Assembly: GCA_964563965.1 (NCBI GenBank)
Contig: CAZLZI010000036.1
Span: forward strand, 1 to 11,089
DNA length: 11,089 nt
Source of the DNA: CAZCAQ01 sp964563965
GTDB lineage: Bacteria; Patescibacteriota; WWE3; UBA101185; UBA10185
Reading direction: 5' to 3'
Below are positions 6,210 through 11,089 of this stretch, one piece after another; the stretch's first letter is position 1; each line of letters starts with the position of its first letter. The translations under genes were made by a program, and so were the position numbers. Under the pieces are notes generated by a model, which was not told where the DNA came from, ran no database searches, and worked only from the letters and a program-made list of their open reading frames with translations.

Positions 6210-6945
6210 AGACTTCTTTGCAAATAGACAAGTTATCATCTTTGATCTTGATGGAACTCTTGTAGATACCAATTCCTATTGGGAGTTGGCTTTAGCTCAG
6301 GTGATGGCAGAAATTTCAATCTTTGAGACTTTTGAAGGCAAAGGTAAAGGTGTATACGTTGGAGATAAAATACAAACATTGCTTGACCTGAATAATGCTA
6401 CGCAGCATGGTGTGTCTCTTACCACCTTGGCTGGATATGCCAATGAAGCATTTTTAAAACTTATTGATGCTGATACTGAGCTATATGTTAAAGAGGGCTT
6501 TTATGCCTTTGCAGAGGAATTAAAACAGAAGAACAAGTCGGTAGTCTTGTGTACCAATTCTGATAAATATGTAGTTGATAGAATGCTATCAAAGTTTATG
6601 TTAACTTCATATTTTGATGCTGTATTCACAGGGGATATGGTGCAAAAGAGAAAACCAGCGCCAGATATCTACACTCTAATTGCAAAAACACTTAAAGTTA
6701 AAGACAAGGCCTGTCTTGTGTTTGAAGATTCCTTTGTTGGCATTGAGGCAGCGAAAAGAGCTAAAATGGATGTCATTGCAATCTGGGATCCCTTATCTGA
6801 TGAACGCCCCGAGGATTATCCATCAAATGTCTTGCATTACACAACAGATTTTGAGGAGTTTCCAGGCAATTTGGATTTTACGCCGCAAGAACGGATGGCT
6901 GAGTTAAAAAAAGCATATGAGCAAAATCCAGCTGCTTTTGAATAA
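6202..6945 (+). CDS. HAD-superfamily hydrolase, beta-phosphoglucomutase/phosphoglycolate phosphatase-like
   Basis: This 247-residue HAD protein has all four motifs. Motif I is IIFDLDGTLVDT, with nucleophile Asp15 and acid/base Asp17. Motif II is VVLCTNSD, about 112-119. Motif III is the Lys of KRKPAPDIY, about 147-155. Motif IV is LVFEDSFVGIEAAKRAKM, about 170-187. The alpha-helical cap between motifs I and II is typical of subfamily I, which contains phosphoglycolate phosphatases and sugar-phosphate mutases. Substrate cannot be read from the sequence. A polar C-terminal tail (PQERMAELKKAYEQNPAAFE) extends past the core. It overlaps the upstream membrane-protein gene by 8 nt and lacks a Shine-Dalgarno motif, so expression is probably coupled. 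It converges on the acylphosphatase-like gene with only 2 nt between stops. Confidence 0.9.
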   Translation: MYKDFFANRQVIIFDLDGTLVDTNSYWELALAQVMAEISIFETFEGKGKGVYVGDKIQTLLDLNNATQHGVSLTTLAGYANEAFLKLIDADTELYVKEGFYAFAEELKQKNKSVVLCTNSDKYVVDRMLSKFMLTSYFDAVFTGDMVQKRKPAPDIYTLIAKTLKVKDKACLVFEDSFVGIEAAKRAKMDVIAIWDPLSDERPEDYPSNVLHYTTDFEEFPGNLDFTPQERMAELKKAYEQNPAAFE

Positions 6946-6967
6946 ACTTATCTAATAAATTCAAAAG
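6935..6967. terminator. Possible bidirectional hairpin between convergent genes
   Basis: A perfect 9-bp inverted repeat (CTTTTGAAT at 6935-6943, ATTCAAAAG at 6959-6967) encloses a 15-nt loop spanning the junction of the two convergent genes. The stem is AT-rich, the loop is long, and no clear T tract follows on either strand. It may simply reflect similar coding ends (AFE and SFEF). Confidence 0.25.
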
Positions 6968-7193
6968 AGACTTGTGTAACAGAAGCATAGATTTTGCTGT
7001 GTTTACACTTTTCTATCATTTTCCATAGAGATTCGGTATTACCTTCTACAGTAATAGCAAGTTCCCCTGGATGTGCTTTAATTGTGTGTGTAAGAAGACC
7101 CAGCTTTTTTGCAGTCAATCTTGCATACAATCTATATATAGGGTTATTAGTTTTCCCCCTTATTTTTATTAAGAGTTTATTACTACTTGTCAT
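6948..7193 (-). CDS. Acylphosphatase-like protein with degenerate active site
   Basis: The 81-residue chain aligns without gaps to the acylphosphatase family from GKTNNPIYR (13-21, family G-R-V-Q-G-V-G-F-R) through AKKLGLLTHTIKAHPG (28-43, family A-x-x-L-G-L-x-G-W-V-R-N-x-x-D-G) to ITVEG and a final helix and strand. The phosphate-binding Arg21 is kept. The catalytic Asn of WVRN falls on Lys39, and the loop glycines are changed (NNPI instead of QGVG). The fold is therefore likely conserved, but hydrolysis of acyl phosphates is doubtful. A binding role or a different activity is possible. It is the only gene here with a clear Shine-Dalgarno-like sequence (AAAAAGG ending 7 nt before the ATG) and a leader of about 20 nt. 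It is divergent from miaB and convergent with the HAD gene. Confidence 0.78.
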   Translation of the reverse strand: MTSSNKLLIKIRGKTNNPIYRLYARLTAKKLGLLTHTIKAHPGELAITVEGNTESLWKMIEKCKHSKIYASVTQVSFEFIR

Positions 7194-7220
7194 AAAACTG
7201 CCTTTTTGGTGAGGCCCATA

Positions 7221-7249
7221 AATATATAACAGAAGATCCTTTATGTCAA
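7221..7249 (-). promoter_or_regulatory. Promoter of the acylphosphatase-like gene, leadered type
   Basis: On the minus strand, a perfect TTGACA (7244-7249) is followed after 17 bp by TATATT (7221-7226, 5/6). The -10 ends 27 nt before the ATG at 7193, giving a leader of about 20 nt. This leader holds AAAAAGG, a Shine-Dalgarno-like sequence 7 nt upstream of the ATG. Confidence 0.65.
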
Positions 7250-7271
7250 CAAGATATTAGTGTGCTAGTGA

Positions 7272-7300
7272 TTGAGTCTCTTCATCAAACAAACTATAAT
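7272..7300 (+). promoter_or_regulatory. miaB operon promoter, leaderless type
   Basis: TTGAGT (7272-7277, 4/6) is followed after 17 bp by a perfect TATAAT (7295-7300). Nine nucleotides separate the -10 from the ATG at 7310. A GTG that opens a longer in-frame reading at 7262 lies upstream of the whole promoter. No Shine-Dalgarno motif precedes the ATG. Confidence 0.65.
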
Positions 7301-7309
7301 GGCCTTTGT

Positions 7310-8485
7310 ATGACTTTTAAGCCAAAAACGTATCATATTAAGACTTATGGTTGTCAGGCTAATATGGCTGATTCAAATTATCTAGCCGGTGTACTTGAAG
7401 CTTTGGGCTTTGAATACTCACCGTCTGCACTTGATTCTGATGTATTTTTAATAAATACCTGTTCAATCAGACAGAAAAGTGAAGATAAAGTATATGGCAT
7501 AGGTAAAGAGTTAAAGAACCACACTGGTAGCAAACCCTTTATTATACTTGCAGGGTGTATGGTAGGATCGGCAACTGGAGAGAGACAGCGTATTGAACTT
7601 GAAGAACTTAAAGCAAAGACTCCCTGGGCTGATTATTATATAAACCCTTCGCAATTAAAAGAATTACCCAAAATACTTAACAGCCAAAATATGTTAAGTT
7701 CGTGGGCACTAGCTAAACTAAATCAAGATGATGTTTTAATTAAATCTCAAACTAATACTCAAGCATTTGTAAACATATCGTATGGTTGTGATAACTTTTG
7801 CACTTTTTGTGTTGTGCCGTATGCAAGAGGGAAAGAAATCTCTCGCTCAAAAGAAGAAATTTTAAAAGAAATAATTCACTTAGTATCTCGTGGCGTTAGT
7901 CACATAACACTCTGTGGTCAGAATGTGAATTCTTGGAGTCTGCCTGCAGAAGCCAAATTTGAAATCCGGACTGGGAGTGACACGGTACTACCCTTTGCTG
8001 CCCTCTTGCGTGAGATACATGCCATTGAAGGTATTACAAAGATTGATTTTCTATCTTCCAATCCGTTTGATTTTACCAATGATTTATTAAGTGTGCTTAA
8101 AATGCCAAAGATTTCAAACTATTTACATATCGCACTTCAATCAGGAGACGATACTATTCTTAAGAAAATGAATAGAAGGCATACGAGTGATGATTTTATT
8201 AAGCTGATCACTAGAATTAGAGAAGTAAAACCAACCGTGGAGATAGGGACTGATCTGATAGTGGGATTTCCGACAGAAACAGAGGAGCAGTTTGAGCAAA
8301 CAGTCAGGGTTACAAAAGAGATTGGCTTTAATGTGGCATTCATTTCAATTTATTCGGCAAGAAAAGGAACTCCTGCACAAAGATTCTACCCTGATGATGT
8401 GCCTCTTGCCGAAAAGAAGAGAAGGCATAAGATCTTAACAACTGCATGGAAAGAAAGTAAGCCAAATGCTAAAAAAGCTATCTAA
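7310..8485 (+). CDS. miaB: tRNA-2-methylthio-N6-dimethylallyladenosine37 synthase, lacking TRAM domain
   Basis: This radical-SAM methylthiotransferase would convert i6A37 to ms2i6A37 in tRNA. Numbering is from the ATG at 7310, which the promoter supports and which gives the family-typical start MTFKPKTYHIKTYGCQAN. The N-terminal domain has the three auxiliary-cluster cysteines: Cys15 (YGCQ), Cys51 (NTCSIR) and Cys83 (AGCM). The radical-SAM cluster motif is CDNFCTFCVVPYARG with Cys160, 164 and 167, followed by ITLCGQNVNSW and LHIALQSGDD. The chain ends at residue 391, shortly after YSARKGTPAQRF and DDVPLAEKKRRHKIL. The C-terminal TRAM RNA-binding domain usual for MiaB (total about 440-480 residues) is absent. 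MiaB is preferred over the related YqeV/RimO types because of the motif spacing and because miaA is two genes downstream. It overlaps the MFS gene by 20 nt. Confidence 0.92.
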   Translation: MTFKPKTYHIKTYGCQANMADSNYLAGVLEALGFEYSPSALDSDVFLINTCSIRQKSEDKVYGIGKELKNHTGSKPFIILAGCMVGSATGERQRIELEELKAKTPWADYYINPSQLKELPKILNSQNMLSSWALAKLNQDDVLIKSQTNTQAFVNISYGCDNFCTFCVVPYARGKEISRSKEEILKEIIHLVSRGVSHITLCGQNVNSWSLPAEAKFEIRTGSDTVLPFAALLREIHAIEGITKIDFLSSNPFDFTNDLLSVLKMPKISNYLHIALQSGDDTILKKMNRRHTSDDFIKLITRIREVKPTVEIGTDLIVGFPTETEEQFEQTVRVTKEIGFNVAFISIYSARKGTPAQRFYPDDVPLAEKKRRHKILTTAWKESKPNAKKAI

Positions 8486-9677
8486 AGAGCAGCTAACAAT
8501 TCTTATAATAATGATTACAGAAGTTCTAGGTTTTTCGCTTATACTTCCATTTCTCCCTTTTTTTGCGCTTGATTTTGGTGCTTCCGTTTTCCAAGTAGGG
8601 TTAATTGCCGGAAGCTTTTCCTTTTTCCAGTTTTTTTCAGCACCAATTATGGGCAGACTTAGTGATCACTTTGGTAGGAAACCACTGCTTATACTTTCTC
8701 AAGTATCTACTTTCATTGGGTTTATAACCCTTGGGTTAGCTAACAGTCTGTGGATGATAGCTCTTTCTCGTATTATAGATGGGCTGTTTGGAAGTAACTT
8801 TGTTATAGCCGAAGCATATCTGGCAGATAGCTCAAAGAAAGAAGATCGAAGTAAGGCCTTTGCATTAAGTGGGATTGCCTTTGGCATTGGTTTTTTACTA
8901 GGTCCAATAACAGGAGGCTTGTTGTCTTTTCTAGGGATGCAGTATTTGGCTTTTTTTGCAGCATCCTTCTCCCTTCTTTCTATAGTATTAACACTTCTTA
9001 CTCTTAAAGAAACAGTCCCACCACATGCCAGAGTAGCCTTTAACATCAAAGAAGTGAAGTTTATTGATACAGCGCAACTCAAAAAGTTTTTTACAAATAC
9101 ACTACTTAGTAAAAAGATGTATGCTTTTTTCTTTTTTATCTTTTCCAATATCTTTTTCATAAGTGTATTTGCATTGTATGTCCAGAAAAAGTTTTCACTG
9201 CGCGCATATGATGTAGGTTTTATCCTTGCATATGTGGGTGTATTGGCTGTGTTACTTCGAGTGGTTATCATGCCCGTCAGTTTAAAAGTTATGTCTGAGA
9301 AAAGGTTAATTGGACTTGCCTTTATTTTATATCTTGTGGCAATCATTTGGATGGCATTATCCCCTTCTTATGTATTTTTTATCCTAGGTCTAACTTTTTA
9401 TATCTTAGGTACAGGGTTATTACGGCCTCTTCTCCAAACTATCTTATCTGTAAATGTTGGGCAAAATGAACAAGGAGCCCTTTTAGGTGTTACTAATTCA
9501 TTTACTAGTATTTCTCAAATGATTGGACCGTCGGTTGGAGGATTGCTACTTCAGTATTTTGTTCCGCAGAGTGTATTATTTACTGTCTTTTTTATCGCCC
9601 TGCTCTCACTGGTCTTTTTCCTGCTAGATGTTGGGAAGAAGCGAGTTTATGAAGTTTTGACTATGAGTATGTCATGA
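8466..9677 (+). CDS. MFS transporter, DHA1/TetA-like
   Basis: This 403-residue polytopic protein has about 12 predicted membrane helices in two halves joined by a cytoplasmic loop around residues 180-215. Motif A between helices 2 and 3 is GRLSDHFGRKPLLIL (about 62-76). A motif-C-like segment, GFLLGPITGGLL (about 141-152), supports the drug:H+ antiporter (DHA1) type. The first helix contains the acidic TEVLGFSLILPFLP. The substrate cannot be determined; multidrug, sugar or metabolite export are all possible. The gene begins inside the last 20 nt of miaB in another frame and ends with an ATGA overlap into miaA, so it is embedded in the tRNA-modification operon and should be co-transcribed with it. 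No Shine-Dalgarno motif or separate promoter is evident. Confidence 0.9.
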   Translation: MLKKLSKEQLTILIIMITEVLGFSLILPFLPFFALDFGASVFQVGLIAGSFSFFQFFSAPIMGRLSDHFGRKPLLILSQVSTFIGFITLGLANSLWMIALSRIIDGLFGSNFVIAEAYLADSSKKEDRSKAFALSGIAFGIGFLLGPITGGLLSFLGMQYLAFFAASFSLLSIVLTLLTLKETVPPHARVAFNIKEVKFIDTAQLKKFFTNTLLSKKMYAFFFFIFSNIFFISVFALYVQKKFSLRAYDVGFILAYVGVLAVLLRVVIMPVSLKVMSEKRLIGLAFILYLVAIIWMALSPSYVFFILGLTFYILGTGLLRPLLQTILSVNVGQNEQGALLGVTNSFTSISQMIGPSVGGLLLQYFVPQSVLFTVFFIALLSLVFFLLDVGKKRVYEVLTMSMS

Positions 9678-10591
9678 CAATAGTTGTACTTCTTGGACCA
9701 ACCAGTTCAGGTAAAACGGGTCTTGGGTTGGAATTAGGTTCCCTTAACCCTAAATTAGAACTTATTTCTGCAGATTCTAGGCAAGTCTTTAAGTATATGG
9801 ATATTGGTACTGGCAAAGTTCCTCAAAACAGCGCACTCACTGTAATTAAAAACGATAAGTATTGGCTTATAAACGGAGTTAAGGTGTGGGGGTATGATTT
9901 AGTCTCACCCGCTGAGTATTTTTCTGCCTATGACTATACAGTTTTTGCAAAAGCTGCGATTGCTGCTATCTACTCGCGCGGTAATTGCCCACTAATAATT
10001 GGCGGAACTGGTTTTTTTATTGATGCTCTTACAGGACGGTTAAACTTGGCTTCTGCTAAACCGAATTTTGGTTTGAGAAAAGAGTTGAATGAACTGACTT
10101 TAGAACAAGCGTTAAGCAGACTAAAAGCTCTAAATGAAAGTGATTACTACAAGATTGATCAAAAGAATAAGATACGTGTGATTAGAGCCATAGAGCGAAA
10201 CATGTTACCTCAGGTTGAGACTCAACCAACCGTTGAGTTAGCCTTTAGCTACTTTGGGCTTGTTGATGAGCGACAGAATTTGTATGACCGCGTTGATAAG
10301 TGGGCTGAGGTGATTTGGGGTGAAATCTTGTTTGAGGAGTTGCGGATACTTGACCGATTAGGGTATAAAGATACCCCACCACTTAAAGGCTTAGTGTATA
10401 AAACGGCTACAGCTTATCTAATGGGAGATGTGTCTTTCTCTGAAGGACTTGTGCGTCTTAAATTTGATTTACATGCTTATATTAGACGACAACAGACTTG
10501 GTTTAAGAAAAACGACACCATAACTTGGTTACAGGTATCAGAGAGACAAGCTAACCTTGAAAAGTTAGGGAATGCTTTAACTTTAGGGTAA
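9674..10591 (+). CDS. miaA: tRNA dimethylallyltransferase
   Basis: It transfers dimethylallyl from DMAPP to N6 of A37 in tRNAs reading UNN codons, giving i6A37, the substrate of MiaB. The Walker A-type loop is GPTSSGKT (8-15). It is followed by ISADSRQVFKYMDIGTGK (31-48) with the conserved Asp34, the PLIIGGTGFFIDALTGRL segment (106-123) with Thr112, and KNKIRVIRAIER (164-175). The tRNA-binding C-terminal region YIRRQQTWFKKNDTITWL (269-286) is also present. At 305 residues its length is normal. The usual IGY(K/R) segment reads LVYK (240-243), a small departure. It starts 4 nt inside the MFS gene (ATGA). Dimethylallyl synthesis genes are not in this window, so the DMAPP source is unknown. Confidence 0.95.
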   Translation: MTIVVLLGPTSSGKTGLGLELGSLNPKLELISADSRQVFKYMDIGTGKVPQNSALTVIKNDKYWLINGVKVWGYDLVSPAEYFSAYDYTVFAKAAIAAIYSRGNCPLIIGGTGFFIDALTGRLNLASAKPNFGLRKELNELTLEQALSRLKALNESDYYKIDQKNKIRVIRAIERNMLPQVETQPTVELAFSYFGLVDERQNLYDRVDKWAEVIWGEILFEELRILDRLGYKDTPPLKGLVYKTATAYLMGDVSFSEGLVRLKFDLHAYIRRQQTWFKKNDTITWLQVSERQANLEKLGNALTLG

Positions 10592-10597
10592 AGTCGC

Positions 10598-10603
10598 TAT
10601 AAT
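10598..10603 (+). promoter_or_regulatory. -10 element of the AI-2E-family gene, leaderless type
   Basis: A perfect TATAAT lies 6 nt before the ATG at 10610, just after the miaA stop. The -35 region is poor: CTTTAA at a 17-bp spacing, or TTAACT at 15 bp. No Shine-Dalgarno motif precedes the ATG. The spacing matches the other leaderless-type starts in this window. Confidence 0.5.
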
Positions 10604-10609
10604 GAAACT

Positions 10610-11089
10610 ATGGACAACCAGACAAAACAAACTATCAAAATAATGCTCGTAGTTACTGCGTTTGTACTTACTGGCTTATTGCTGTTCAAGCTTATATCTC
10701 TCATTATATTGCTATACACTGCCTTCTTGCTCTCTCTTGTTCTTGAACCCATGGTTAGGTATTTTTCCTCTAAAGTCTTGTTAAATAAATTAATTTCACG
10801 CCCTGCTGCGGTACTTTTGACTTACTTTGTATTTGTAGTAGCTGTCCTTGGAATATTCGTGTTAATTATCCCACAAGCTGTAAGTCAGTTAGGGTTACTT
10901 AGTGATGTAGTTATTCCTATCGCTAATCTCAAAGTAAAAGACATCTTTGGTGCTCTTTCCCTTGATGTATCTAAATTTTATCCCGATGTCTTCTCTTTTA
11001 CGGCTTCATTTGTTTCAAAGTTTTTCTATCTGTTATTTGGACTTGCAGCCTCTGTTTATATCTCTATCGAATGGCCTGATATTAAAAGA
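10610..11089 (+). CDS. AI-2E family membrane protein, N-terminal part (runs off right edge)
   Basis: The frame is open from the ATG at 10610 to the window end (160 residues) with no stop, so the gene is partial. Two closely spaced hydrophobic segments at about 11-46 lead into the family-typical LLSLVLEPMVRYF (about 42-54). A further helix, AVLLTYFVFVVAVLGIFVLIIP (about 71-92), follows, with QAVSQLGLLSDVV after it. Another hydrophobic stretch, FYLLFGLAASVYISIEW, closes the visible part. This matches the N-terminal half of AI-2E/PerM-type permeases, usually about 330-370 residues with eight helices. Members have been linked to autoinducer-2 export or Na+/H+ exchange, but most are uncharacterised, and substrate is not assigned. 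It lies 18 nt after miaA with its own -10 element. Confidence 0.82.
   Translation, partial: MDNQTKQTIKIMLVVTAFVLTGLLLFKLISLIILLYTAFLLSLVLEPMVRYFSSKVLLNKLISRPAAVLLTYFVFVVAVLGIFVLIIPQAVSQLGLLSDVVIPIANLKVKDIFGALSLDVSKFYPDVFSFTASFVSKFFYLLFGLAASVYISIEWPDIKR

Noticed and set aside
7262..7309. Longer miaB start at a GTG (adds 16 residues)
   Set aside because: It lies upstream of the promoter TTGAGT/TATAAT, and the extra residues do not resemble MiaB N-termini.
8699..9346. A 215-residue minus-strand frame opposite the MFS gene
   Set aside because: It is the complement of a clearly conserved transporter gene. Its composition is basic and featureless with no family resemblance, so it is a shadow frame.
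8466..9677. Horizontally acquired drug-resistance gene
   Set aside because: The MFS gene has AT-rich composition like its neighbours, tight overlaps on both sides and no mobile-element remnants, so there is no sign of recent transfer.
1..11089. Recoded TGA (genetic code 25)
   Set aside because: TGA serves as the natural stop at the ends of the baseplate-J-like and MFS genes, exactly where the proteins should end, and tryptophans use TGG.

Overview
The window looks like a chromosome segment of a Candidate Phyla Radiation (Patescibacteria) bacterium. The evidence is a short alanyl-tRNA synthetase of the type I associate with this group, a baseplate-J-like membrane protein directly upstream of ruvX, very compact gene packing with 4-20 nt overlaps, and AT-rich coding sequence. 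TGA is used as a stop (for example at the ends of the baseplate-J-like and MFS genes), so the code is ordinary table 11, not the recoded code of Gracilibacteria/Absconditabacteria. The lineage within the radiation cannot be fixed from this sequence.

Layout. Bases 1-593 (minus) hold the start of a protein I do not recognise, which runs off the left edge. It lies downstream of alaS (665-2491, minus). Divergent from alaS is a plus-strand run: an FtsA/PilM-like actin-fold protein (2551-3765), a baseplate-J-like single-pass membrane protein (3770-5314) and ruvX (5307-5756). A minus-strand double zinc-ribbon protein (5753-5953) converges on ruvX and shares its stop-codon bases. Next come a small two-helix membrane protein (6030-6209) and an overlapping HAD phosphatase (6202-6945) on plus, then a degenerate acylphosphatase-like protein (6948-7193) on minus. 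The last operon is miaB - MFS transporter - miaA (7310-10591, plus), followed by the start of an AI-2E-family membrane protein (10610 to the right edge). No intergenic stretch exceeds about 120 bases. I saw no tRNA or rRNA gene, insertion sequence, CRISPR array or phage gene.

How the genes fit together. AlaRS, MiaA and MiaB serve tRNA charging and anticodon-loop modification. MiaA and MiaB catalyse successive steps to ms2i6A37, and an MFS transporter is wedged between them by overlaps. The FtsA/PilM-like and baseplate-J-like pair has the layout of a cytoplasmic actin-fold adaptor bound to a bitopic envelope protein, and is the best candidate here for a poorly described system.

The most striking non-coding signal is in the promoters. 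For seven starts, six of them first genes and one a promoter inside the alaS run, a sigma70-type -10 element ends only 6-9 nt before the chosen ATG. No Shine-Dalgarno sequence precedes these starts, so the mRNAs should be leaderless or nearly so. This resets four starts relative to the longest open frames or fixes them where several were possible. Only the acylphosphatase-like gene has a normal leader with a Shine-Dalgarno-like AAAAAGG.
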